Source: Ganoderma boninense
Lineage: Eukaryota; Basidiomycota; Agaricomycetes; Polyporales; Polyporaceae
Assembly (NCBI GenBank): GCA_002900995.3
Contig: CM035307.1
Location: 4,092,001 to 4,156,000 of the forward strand
Length of the DNA: 64,000 nt
Direction of reading: 5' to 3'
Shown: positions 10,641 to 21,496 of the stretch, in pieces
Position numbering within the stretch: position 1 is the first letter of the stretch
How the letters are laid out: every line of letters begins with the position of its first letter
The notes under the pieces: generated by a model
Database searches by the model: none
Told to the model about the DNA's origin: nothing
What the model saw: the letters and a program-made list of their open reading frames with translations, nothing else
Translations under genes and position numbers: made by a program

Positions 10641-13600
10641 CGCTCGCGGTTTCGGATTCGTCGTGCAAGGGACACCCGTAAGACGCTCCACAGGTTCAGT
10701 GGTGCACCTGCGTGAATGCTCTCCTCCTCGAGGTTCAGCAGTATCGTTTGGGATGGGAGGTCGGCGGCGATCGCGGCAGTTCACCGGCGTTCGGACCTTG
10801 GTGGCGGGCGGGTCCTCGTCAGGAACCATCTCGCTATCGATGTCCATGGGGACGTCATCCGTAGTAGTCTTGGTACGGGAAGAAAAGGCTTGCTGAGTGC
10901 TCGACGGCTGGCCGAGGAGCGTGGCTTGTGAATCACCCTGACAAAATGGTACAGCAGAGGTGACGATAGGACGGGGAATCGCAGCTCCGACAAAGAGCGG
11001 CGGCCTGTTGCCGTTTGACCACCCTGCGAGAACGCACTCAGTTATCACTCGATCGACACCGCGTAGCGTCCGAGTCACACGCACAGGCTTTGATCTCGTT
11101 CAGATACCGTTCCCCGAGCCACGCGAACGCGGGCTTGTCTTTCGTATAACCGTAGTAGTACCTAAACGGATCGTTCAATTGAGCAAATGATGAATGTTGC
11201 TGCAGAATGCAGGTGTATAGTACAGACCAAGCTGACGCCCGCATTCGCTGTTCGCGTCGCGTTTCCTCGTTTCCTCCTAATCGCGCCGCGTGGCGCACAA
11301 GTCAATCACCTGTCTCGAGCCTGAACGAGCAGAACGCGGACCTCCGAAGTATCGTGACTGATACAGCTGCTTCACTCTGTCCGCGTGCCGTGGCACGTCG
11401 CGATCTTGGCTATGCTGCGAAGCCGAACCGAAGTTCTCCGCTAGAATAGAGGCTGTGAGCACTGTCAAACGCGATGCTTGAGAATGGTGCCACACTTACC
11501 TGATTCTTGGTCGACGCGGATGGCCTGACAGAGCTCCTGATTGAACTTTGGAAGCGCCTTCACGGCCTCAGAGACGTGGTACTGCCACCGAGCGGGATCT
11601 TCGTCTCCGAGGACTAGGGCCTGGTCTTGCAAACCGTCCAGGTCTTTCAAGGGCTCGCTGTCTCCTTGCGGAATCATGTCGCGCAGTTGCTGGATCGGGC
11701 TCCGATACCCTGCCGGGTTCTGGCTCGCCCGAGCATGGCGAGAGCGAAGCGCCTTGAATCGCCTTTCGAGCTTTGCAGAATCTTCGCCAGATTTCATAAT
11801 GTCCTGTCGGGTCATGTAAGGGGGCATAGGTGTACAAAGGGAGCGAAGATACTGACCAGGGCAGACTCTACGAGTGGAACCAGTTCACGACAATACAGGG
11901 AATCTGCGAGCTCCGGCGTCAGCTCTACGTGTCGCATCCACTCGTTCGACATCATGCCGAGCAGCCTCGAGAACTTGAGCTGCATGAACGTGTCGATTGC
12001 CGCTTGCGGCATGTCTGAGAGCTGACGAGCCGGATGTTGTGTGGGTGCGGATGCGGATACGGAGGTGGCAGATGGCGTCCGGTTGAACGGGGGCGCCTCG
12101 CGAGGGGGGATGAGGGACGGGTTCCAGCAGACGAAGTAAAGGTCGCCATCGAGATCACCCGACGCGATCGTGTCCGGGACCGAGTGCGCCGCTGTCGCCG
12201 AGAACACTGCAAGGGTCTAAGTAAGACTTGTGGATCCGGTCAGGAACGATGCGATCTTACCGATGCAGTTGCGGTGGTGCCGGAGCAAGGGGTGGTCGAC
12301 CGCACGGAGCTTCCGGAAATCTACGGGTACTGTTAGGATGCAATGCTGCCACATATATGGAAGGCGGACTGACCGCCGGGGTGATAGCAGGGATTCCTAA
12401 AAGAAAGTTTGTGTCAGACCGGGACTGTTTGGCGTGATGGATCTGCGGTCCTACCGAGCGACGATCACATCTCTAACCAATACTCCACTCCGGCTCGGCA
12501 AGTTCACATAGACCTCATCGGGTCCCAGCACGCCTTCCTCGTCCACCACCCCGAACAAGTAGGCAGATTCATGTATCCTGAGGTTCATTTTGTTGCGCAG
12601 GGTGGTGAACTGTATCTTCTGGAACGCTTGGAGACGTTGCCTCACATATGGTTCCGAGAGTTCCTGCCGCGCCAACAGCATGGAATAGACTGCGATCGGG
12701 ATGTGAATGGCGTGAAACCAGATGGTAGAGAGAACGACTCACGGCCTTGTACGAACTCATCCTCTGCAGCGGCGTCCAGGTCGCCTTTGATGTAGTCCAG
12801 CGCCTTCTCACGATCAGTGAGAATGCTTGCGATGAGGTCCAGCTGATCTTGCACGAGCCTCTTGAAGACCTCAAGTGGCACACCGAGCGTCAGAAGTAAC
12901 ACCGTGAACTGGATATTGAGCCGTGCAGCGGCAGGCGGGGAATTATGGTTGTTCAGCTCGAGGACGGTCGGCCCACCCCCGTATTTGAACATCGAGGGAC
13001 GAAATGCGATCATGAAATGTCCGTTTCGCGCTTGGGGATGCTTCCTACAGTGTCGATCAAATGCATCGTCCGGGTAGCGAACGAGCAAGCCTTTGATGCC
13101 TCCACGTCGGATCTGAAATACTGCATAGGTGGTCAGACACAAAGAAACACTAATCTGTCTGCGACAAATGCCCCCATAGTGGTTGAGAAAGGACAGCACT
13201 CGAGAATTGAACATAATTGGTGTGGCATGGTGTAGACCTCTTTGGAGATGGCGGCAAAGGTGGCCTTAGAAGTTGCAAAGCCTTATAGGCCTGGATTGGG
13301 CCATTTAATATCCATTGAAGTGACTGAGTGGTCTATTGGCTTGCACCCGCCAATGGGGACGGAGATTTACGGCAGCCTGCGAACACGCCGTGTCATGCCC
13401 TTCAAAGGTTAACACGTACCTGTCGTATCGGGCGGTAGGTCATGCCGATTGCACACTTGGGCAGCGAAGGTATCGCGGATCATCCCGCAGCCGTCGCTGT
13501 GGAGAGACCCATCGGGAGCCAAGAGGTCGGGGATCTCAATTGCGCACTCGTGAGGGATCTGTGTGCATCCAACTTTAGCACACATTCCGAGGGAGGAAGA

Positions 13601-14088
13601 CAAGAAGCACTCATACATCAAGTGACTGGATGGTGGAGGAGAAGGACAGTCCCAGACGTGCGGCGTACTTGCCGTATCCCGACTTGAGGTACACAGCAGG
13701 AAGGTCACCGAAGCTCTCGAGAACCCGCGCGACTGTCCAGTCGTCGTCTTCGCGGAAGAACATAAGCTTTCCGGCCTTCACCTGGGACTCTGTATATCCC
13801 AGGAATCGGTAACTGTGGAGTAGGTTGAAGTGCGGGTGACATCGTAAACGATATGTGAACTGACGGTTCGCCGTTGTGATCGAGTCCCTCGTGCTCCCAT
13901 CTTGCCAGAGTCTGACGAAGGACACGATCGTCGGCCTTCTTGTTGACAGAGACGATGAGGAAACGTGTTGTGCGATCGACTGTTCGCGTGCCGCGGGACG
14001 CTGGATGGCTTTGTTCCTCCCAGTTGGTGACATTGATTCCATCGTGGCACTTGGCTGTATAAATGGAAACACTTGATTTTTGTAGCAT
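9726..14088 (-). CDS. RNA-dependent RNA polymerase of RNA silencing (QDE-1/RDR family) with a C-terminal double Cys-module tail
   Basis: Cellular RdRP that makes double-stranded RNA for Dicer. Exons I could place in phase: 14088-13865, 13812-13617, 13558-13420, 13120-12743, 12689-12455, 12396-12374, 12320-12261, 12206-11857, 11803-11500, then less certain exons through about 11440-11040 and a long last exon to 9726. Hallmarks in order: PYRFLGYTESQVKAGKL; YGKYAARLGLSFSST; DGSLHSDGCGMIRD; VFQIRRGGIKGLLVRYPDD; RPSMFKYGGG; NPCYHPGDFRKLRAVDHP; and the catalytic DxDGD loop SGDLDGDLYFVCW (around 12150), with all three aspartates. The N-terminal region is short for fungal RdRPs; upstream exons may be missing. 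The last exon adds a Ser/Arg/Pro-rich tail with two related Cys modules (RRYLCACGIEVREKKQNGYW and RRYTCRDVDCGYVVKERK). A decayed inverted copy lies at 60.6-62.35 kb. Confidence 0.88.
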
Positions 14089-15920
14089 GTCTACGGGAGT
14101 AATGAGAGCGTAACTGGTCGTAAGAAGGAATAGGGAAGAGGAGAACAAGGGTATATGAGGGTATGGGAAAGAGTGGCGGGAAGTTCAACCAACAACGTGC
14201 GACATTGATCTTATTTGTATTTCCTTTTTCGATAGCCGGCAAGCGCCTCTCAGCAGCTTCAAGCCTGTCCCAAGTTCCAGCAACAGGGACCGGCAGGAGG
14301 CAGCATGCCATTTTCTGGAGGGGCAGGGGAAAGTATGAGCAGAGAGTATATTCATGAGATGCAACATCCACATCCAAGTCCATGGTCCCCTGGCGCACAA
14401 TCAGCGGGGCTTGTCACAAGTCCATTCAGCTGCCCCAGATTTGCAGCTGGTAATTCATCATCGCCGTTCAGTCATCTAGAATATATGTGGAGGCTCTTCG
14501 CAGCACTTGGCCCATGTGGTGCGTGTATCGGAAGCCGAAGAAGCTTAGGCGGTGCTAACCTGGGGTCAGCGCTGGTCACCTGAACTGGGGAAACCTGGGG
14601 AAGAAATTCCCTAACGCCTGCGACCCTGCGCTCATCTACCACCACCGCTTCACACCCACACGGGGACAGTCTGAAAACCGCCCCCACGGACGCAGAAAGT
14701 CCGACACCTCACACTAAACAAGGGGTCTCCTGCAGAGTCTTACGAACACAATTGAATCCATGACTGTCGTTGCTCAGTTGCACCTCACGACCTCGGTATG
14801 TCACTTGACGCTCTATGTAGAGTCGAACAGTTATTCATAGGTGAAATAGGACCCTGGAGCAGCCACTAAACCCTCCAGAGGTTGTAAGATCATACTAACT
14901 GGGCGGTGGTCATGCTGGTTGTCGACTGCGCAATGCAAGGATCTCCACTCATGCTGGCATAGGACCAGTCTTCAGGGGCAGTCGGGTTCCATTCATACCT
15001 ACACGAGATGGCCGAACACCAACGGCATATCCCAAGGCACTCTCGAGAAGCCCTTATGACTTTGGGGTGCAATAACCAATGGAGCTGTCCGCCGATCATG
15101 GGGCCGAGGCAGATGACGCGGAGAGGGACCTAGGATGCTTCCTCATTCAACGAACGCAATCAAACATCTGGAAGACAAGAATGCGCCGTCCCGGGAAGGC
15201 GCATGAATGTGCGAAGATACGGCCGTTTCTATCTGTCCCCCGTGTCCGACTCCCTTGGCCTGAACACCGGCTGCGGGGGTGCCCGCGTCACTCCACCTCG
15301 TGTAGGGGTTCGCTGAAACCCTTGACGTATGTGCTCCTAGGGTTGGCGTGCTGAAACAGAGCTATTATTCAGGAGATTGTCTGCCATGCCAGTAAGAACG
15401 TATCCGTACCTGTTCCCTCAGTGAGTTCCTCTCCTTGCATCTTAACTGCCGATTGGCCGTGCTAATGTTGGGCTTCTGTAGTCGTGGGTAGGCGGGGATG
15501 GTAGGACGCTGATAGAACCCCGTCACCTTTGAGCCGCATCTTGTGGCGCCAATACAGCGGCCCCATGCTCGTTACGAGTTACGCACTATCCATTTTTCAC
15601 TCCACTAACGGTGCGCGCATGCTCTCAGGCCCCCTATTCCGGCAGCCAGTCTGCGACGCGCGGGGTGGTTCCCTGCTAAACCGTCTCGAGAGTTCCCGTC
15701 CAGCTGACGTCCCTGCTTATGCGAAACAGCTGCGATGTGGGAGGCCCATGACTTCGCGAACGAGGCCTTGGGAACTGCGCCGGCGGGCGAGAGATAGCAT
15801 GCCCCTTCGAGGGCAGCATAAAAGCCCCTCGAAAGAATGGAGACACCCCATCCTCGTCCGAGGCTCCCAGCCCTATTCTTACCGCCGCTCACCTGCCCCA
15901 CTCTCGCACACTGAACCGCC
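14089..15920. other. Intergenic region upstream of RdRP and alcohol oxidase
   Basis: About 1.8 kb between two divergent genes. The first 70 bases (to about 14155) are shared with the pseudogene copy at 60.6 kb, so the duplicated unit starts just upstream of the RdRP start codon. The part next to 15920 is the alcohol oxidase promoter. No gene, RNA or clear repeat is supported between. Confidence 0.6.
15818..15824 (+). promoter_or_regulatory. TATA box of the alcohol oxidase gene
   Basis: ATAAAAG lies 97-103 bases before the start codon in a GC-rich context (gggcagcataaaagcccctc). That is the usual distance for highly expressed basidiomycete genes. Confidence 0.6.
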
Positions 15921-18496
15921 ATGGGCCACCCTGAGGAAGTCGATGTCGTCGTCTGCGGGTACGTTGAGACGGCGCCCCCACCTCTGCCCGCCTGACCATC
16001 GCAGTCTAACTATGTATGTCTGCGCCGTCTCTCCAGTGGTGGGCCCGCCGGGTCAGTCGTCGCAGGTCGTCTGGCCTACGCCGACCCCACCCTCAAGGTG
16101 ATGCTCATCGAGGGTACGTAGTACTTCACCTCTCGAAAGGTAGTCTATGGCTAACACGTCGAGAACAGGTGGCGCGAACAACCGTGATGACCCTTGGGTG
16201 TACCGCCCGGGTATCTACGTCCGTAACATGCAGCGCGATGGGATGTAAGCACCTACATTTTTATATTATTTTGCAACGAGTAGTGGTTAACGGTTTGACA
16301 GCAACGACAAGGCCACCTTCTATGTCGACACGCAGAAGTCCTCGCACCTCCGTGGCCGCCGGTCCATCGTGCCCTGCGCGAACATCCTCGGCGGTGGCTC
16401 CAGCATCAACTTCCAGATGTACACTCGTGCCTCTGCGTCTGATTGGGGTGAGTACAGCTTGCGTCCTCTCTCCTAAGACTGTTTCCGACACTATCCGTTC
16501 CAGACGACTTCAAGATGGAGGGCTGGAAAGCGAACGACCTTCTTCCCCTCATGAAGCGTCTGGAGAACTACCAGAAGCCGACGAACAACGACACGCACGG
16601 CTACGACGGTCCCATCGCTATCAGCAACGGCGGACAAGTCCAGCCCGTAGCCCAGGACTTCCTTCGGGCATCGCACGCAATCGGTGTGCCCTTCAGCGGT
16701 TGGTTTCGCATCCAAAAATGTTCCCACCCATTTTGAGGGCTCACGACTTTTGGCACAGACGATATCCAGGACCTCAAGACTGCCCACGGTGCCGAGATCT
16801 GGGCCAAGTACATCAACCGCCACACTGGGCGTCGGTCCGATGCTGCGACTGGTACGTACCACTTTCAAACTCCTTGTCCGAGTCTTCGTCAGCTCGCTCA
16901 ACGGTGTCACACAGCCTACGTGCACAGCGTGATGGACACGCAGAACAACCTGTTCCTCCGCTGCAACGCGCGCGTCAGCCGCGTCCTCTTCGACGCGAAC
17001 AACAAGGCGGTCGGCGTCGCGTACGTGCCCTCGCGCAACCGCGCGAACAACGCGGACGTGCTCGAGACCATCGTCAAGGCGCGCAAGATGGTCGTTCTCA
17101 GCTCCGGCACTCTTGGCACGCCTCAGGTAAGGGCGAAGATCGAACTCTGTGGAGGTCATGGGACGAACACTAACACTAACCGTGTCTTCCTCGGCAGATC
17201 CTCGAGCGCTCTGGTGTGGGTAATGCCGAGCTTCTCAGCAAGCTCAAGATCCCCGTCGTGAGCGACCTTCCCGGCGTCGGCGAGGAGTACCAGGACCATT
17301 ATACCACCCTCTCCAGTGAGTCCTTCGCGCTTCATCGTCCCTCCAGTGAAACTAACCGTGTGTCCCTTCCTTAGTCTTCCGCGTATCCAATGAGACGCAG
17401 ACCCTCGACGACTTCCTGCGCGGCGACAAAGACACACAGAGGGAGCTGTTCGCCGAGTGGGAGACGAGCCCCGAGAAGGCGCGCCTCTCCTCGAACGCGA
17501 TCGACGCCGGGTTCAAGATCCGGCCCACGGCGGCGGAGCTCGCGGAGATGGGCCCCGAGTTCAATGCGCTCTGGGACCGCTACTTCAAGGACAAGCCCGA
17601 CAAGCCGGTCATGTTCGGCTCGATCGTCGGGGGCGCGTACGCGGACCACGCGCTGCTGCCGCCGGGCAAGTACGTCACGATGTTCCAGTACCTGGAGTAC
17701 CCCGCGTCGCGCGGGAAGATCCACGTGCGCTCTGCGAACCCGTACGTCGAGCCGTTCTTCGATTCGGGCTTCATGAACAACAAGGCGGACTTCGCGCCCA
17801 TCCGCTGGAGCTACAAGAAGACGCGCGAGGTCGCGCGCCGCATGGACGGTGCGCGTTCTCCTTCTCCCCTTCACAACATTCTACCATCGACTGAGCGCGT
17901 TCGCTAGCGTTCCGCGGCGAGCTCGCCTCGCACCACCCACGCTTCCACCCGGACTCGCCCGCGGCTGCGCGCGACATCGACCTGCAGACCGCGAGGGAGC
18001 TGCTCCCGAATGGGCTCACCGTCGGGATCCACATGGGGACGTGGCACAGCCCGTCGGAGCCGTACGACGCGTCCAAGGTGCACGAGGACATCAAGTACAC
18101 GAAGGAGGACGACCAGGCGATCGACGACTGGATCTCGGACCACGTCGAGACGACATGGCACTCGCTCGGGACGTGCGCAATGAAGCCGCGCGAGCAGGGC
18201 GGCGTCGTCGACGCGCGCCTCAACGTGTACGGAACGCAGAACCTCAAGTGCGTCGACCTCTCGATCTGCCCGGACAACCTCGGCACGAACACGTACTCGT
18301 CGGCGCTCCTCGTGGGCGAGAAGGGCGCGGACCTCATCGCGCAGGACCTCGGTGCGTGCTATCTGTTTATGTCATATGTAGGTGCTTCGGGGTTGACTTA
18401 CGGTGGACTGTAGGCCTCAAGCTTCGCTTCCCTCACGCACCTGTCCCGCATGCGCCGGTCCCGACTGGCAAGCCGGCGACTCAACTCGTTCGGTGA
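15921..18496 (+). CDS. aox: Alcohol (methanol) oxidase, GMC family AA3_3
   Basis: FAD flavoenzyme oxidising methanol and other short primary alcohols to aldehyde plus hydrogen peroxide. In wood-rot fungi it recycles lignin-derived methanol and supplies peroxide. Eleven exons splice cleanly: 15921-15958, 16037-16113, 16169-16244, 16302-16447, 16504-16698, 16759-16851, 16915-17126, 17198-17315, 17375-17848, 17908-18351 and 18414-18496. The protein starts [20 protein letters not shown] (Rossmann GxGxxG-type loop), followed by [18 protein letters not shown], the GMC signature [34 protein letters not shown] and the C-terminal active-site region THSxGT-like [14 protein letters not shown] with [15 protein letters not shown]. 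The C-terminus [21 protein letters not shown] matches the insertion typical of basidiomycete enzymes. There is no peroxisomal SKL-type end and no signal peptide. The similarity to Gloeophyllum-type alcohol oxidase is very high from memory of the family. Confidence 0.97.
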
Positions 18497-19308
18497 GGCC
18501 ACTATGCGCGCGCTGTGTTCGTCACCTGCCAGCACGAAGGTGGCTTGTAGTTCTATTGCATGACACTTTACTTCCCTGCTTGTGCATCGCCCGGCCTGCA
18601 ACAGTTGTGTGTATGATTATCGCATATCTCTCCGCTTGTATGTACGAATAGAAATGCTAGTATCTTCAATACAATGACAGTACTACGGGCTATCGCTCCT
18701 CAATAATTGCTCTGAAAGTTGTGCACTCAGTTATATTTCACACAACTCGGAGGGGTTGTTAACGGTGACGTAGACATGCTCTAGTGTCAGAGACTGGAGG
18801 TTTACCAGCATACGTGTTAGAGGTGTGACTCAAGCACTCGGGTCCACCGGCATTATAATGCTTGATATTGCCACAACTGAAACCGGAACGACGATGGGGA
18901 TGCACTGCCATGAGCTTAACCACAACGGAATACGTCAGACTCGGTACAAGATTCCGATCTAAACTAGTGTATGTTCGAGCTCTGGATCTGACAGTTGGCA
19001 TCGAGCCAGGCTTGAGACGCGTCGAGGTTGCGATCGGCTCTCCGGGCCGGTAGCACAGCCACCGAAGCGTAGCATCAGGATTGCCATATTCGGAACGCGT
19101 GGGTACTTAGACTTCCACCAAACTCTCACAAACTTAGAACGGCTGCCTCTGTTCGTTTTCTCTGAATATCCGCTGCCCTCATGCTCTCTCCTACCACCAT
19201 CATCTCGACGCCATCAACGTCCTAGCTCGCTGCCTACGACTCTCTGACGACTGCTGACGATCCTAACGAGCACTCCATCGTGGAACTGTTCACCTGGGAC
19301 TTGGGGCA
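18497..19308. other. Intergenic region
   Basis: About 810 bases downstream of the alcohol oxidase stop, holding its 3' untranslated region and the promoter of the next plus-strand reading frame. No gene or RNA is supported. Confidence 0.6.
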
Positions 19309-19763
19309 ATGTCAGTGCCGACGGACGCGGGACCCGAACCCGCCCGTGGACCCACTCCGACGCGCTCGAACTCCATCCCATTTCCTTCGGATAGTGGAGA
19401 CCAGAGGTTGAAAGGTCAGTAGCTTGCGTTAATGTGATCCGAAGCACTGCTCATCGGCCGCATACTGTCGCAGAGTCGCACTCCTCCTCATCGAACCTGA
19501 CCAGCTCGGACAAGCTCACCGCCCTCCCGACACAATCCACTCCTGTCCTCGATCGCCTCAAGACCTTCACCCGCGGCGGCCGGCGAAGTACCGATGCGTC
19601 TCTCACTTCCATCGATTCCGCATCCGGCAGTCTGCACGCGTTGCACTCGCTCCCCGACGCGACCGACAGAGCGAGTCGGACTCTTCAGTCGCGAAGGACA
19701 CCCCGAGGGCAAGGAACGAGAGCGGCCGCTCTCTTCCTGGGTCGTTTCAGAATGTCAGAGCCG
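19309..19763 (+). CDS. Two-exon N-terminal fragment, Ser/Thr-rich, of an unidentified gene
   Basis: ATG at 19309 opens an exon to 19414, ending in phase 1 before gtcagt. The acceptor at 19473 restores the frame to 19763, before gtgagt. The predicted product begins MSVPTDAGPEPARGPTPTRS and continues through LTALPTQSTPVLDRLKTFTR, a soluble, Ser-rich, low-complexity start. I cannot find a convincing continuation in the next 1.7 kb. It may be the 5' end of the membrane-protein gene whose main exons start at 21497, interrupted by a long intron, but the phases do not match as I read them. Otherwise it is a truncated gene. Confidence 0.4.
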
Positions 19764-21496
19764 GTGAGTACGATGCCTTCCGTCGTCCCCTTGCCTCTTT
19801 CCGTGCCTTTCTCCTCCGTTCCCTGCTGCTCTGTCTTCACGTAGCGGGAGTGCGTGGTCTCCCCTTCCCGTGTCCATGAAATGTCAGATTACCGTCTGCT
19901 TTTCACCAAACTGTTCCTTGGTGACATCATTCACCGTGGATCGTTTCGCCAAGGCGTGATGGGACACCATCCAATGCACGTCATTGGGTGCCATGGTGGG
20001 AAGTTCTCTACGAACATGATCTATAGGTCCCGGTGACGTCCGTAGAGGTGGTCTACGCGTCACGAATGCGCCCTGAAGGAGCTGCCGAGTGTTTTGTCCA
20101 TATATGCTGAACAAACTTCCTTGTTCTCGGAGCTCGAAGCAGACCATGCCTGAGTTGTCGAGCTCTCACGAATCCGACTATGACCGTGGTCATATTCCCT
20201 TGCCCATACGCAAGGGCCCGTAGGCAAGGCAATATGATGGAGGAGAAAGGTATACTTGAGAGTGCAATCGCGACCGCGATTGCTCTCTCCATCATGGCCA
20301 TGTTTTGCCTTTTCCCTCCCGCGCCCTATCTCGGAGGTGACGCGTACAGTTGTCTCCCTTGGGCCTCGCCGATCTGGAATGGCGGTCCCAAACGGGACTG
20401 CGGATAAACCTTGTTGCAGAGCCCACTCCTCGCCTGGTGTACAGCCATGGCTATGGCTGAGAAAAGTAAACTTTGTCAATTCACGGGAATATATTTTCCG
20501 TAGACGATTCAATGCGCTTGGTCTCTCTCGCCTCTCCTTTCCTCAGCAGCTACCTCCCCTCTCGCTCCTCGTCCTTTGAAATCTAAAGCAATGAATGTGA
20601 ACTTTGCCTTAATTTTTGGGGGCGTGAGGTCGAAGAGGAACTTCGCCCTGTGTCGTACTTGCAATACAGTGGCGGTGTTCTGCTAACCGCCCAGGCCGCT
20701 CCGCTGTCTTGTACCTTTTCTCGGATGGCGGCTTAGCGGACTTGACAGCTGTTTTCATGACTATAGGCCCTTTGAGCACTTTTCTATACACAGGCGGACA
20801 TCGAAGTTCGATCATGATCTGCGCCTTTCGTTAGCTGTATATCTGTATCTCAGCTCTGTTCTGCATTGATGCCGCGCCTTCGATGTTTGGGCTGAAAGCC
20901 CACCTGGGCGTGTAACACGTGCCTGAGATTCAGCTAGAGTAAAATCGTCGTGGTGCCTACAGTCCCGAAGACGAATAGCTTTCTTGGCGGTGGTTGGCCG
21001 CCAGTGTACCACTCCAATAGCCCTCCTGGCGCCAAGTTGTCGTTATAAGATCATAGACAACTGGAAAGGAAGAAGGGCCTCCCCAACAAAGGTCATCCCT
21101 TGGTTCCCGATCTATTCTTCATGTCTATCTCTTGTGAAGCGAGTGTAGTCATGCAGTAGATGGACTGGGCTCACCGTAGGAGATTGGCACGTAATTGGAG
21201 CTCCCATTCGATTATCCAATGGTTGGGGCACATGTGATCTGTCCTTTCCTCTGAGAATACGTTCAGACCTGGTAATGTCTGGATGGGACTCAAGCTATCG
21301 CTAGAGGCCCATGGCAACTAAGCATGAGTATGCATGTGGCGTCGAAGAAGAATCGAGTCTTTCTGTGCCCTCGAGGGGTTGCTGCACTGGTATCTATGTT
21401 GCGAATAGCCGACGGCTTTCATTGATATCGAGAACAGTCCTCTTTTTGAATCATCTGTTCTTCTGGCAGTTACTGACCAGCATTGTTTACCACAGC
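19764..21496. other. 1.7 kb non-coding block with palindromic cluster
   Basis: No reading frame here looks coding. It is either a very large intron of the 19309-23226 gene or intergenic DNA. It contains the nested hairpins at 20191-20310 (separate entry). The rest is unremarkable. Confidence 0.5.
20191..20310. repeat. Nested inverted repeats (foldback structure)
   Basis: The first hairpin has 14-base arms, 20191-20204 and 20223-20236 (13 of 14 paired), with an inner cccttg/caaggg pair. It overlaps a second: ATGATGGAG at 20234-20242 pairs perfectly with CTCCATCAT at 20287-20295, enclosing a tight hairpin whose 9-base core GCAATCGCG/CGCGATTGC (2-base loop) extends to 14 bases with one mismatch. 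The outermost AGGCAA/TTGCCT pair at 20222 and 20304 extends the second arm. The whole looks like a foldback element or the core of a small palindromic transposon remnant. Confidence 0.75.

Noticed and set aside
9726..14088. Integrated RNA-virus polymerase
   Set aside because: The motif is the DxDGD of cellular double-barrel RdRPs, not the viral SGxxxTxxxN/GDD set, and the gene has many typical spliceosomal introns.
19318..19345. tRNA-like T-arm on the minus strand (GCGGG-TTCGGGT-CCCGC)
   Set aside because: No complementary acceptor stem or D/anticodon arms are found at the right spacing, and the bases lie in a reading frame with good coding composition.
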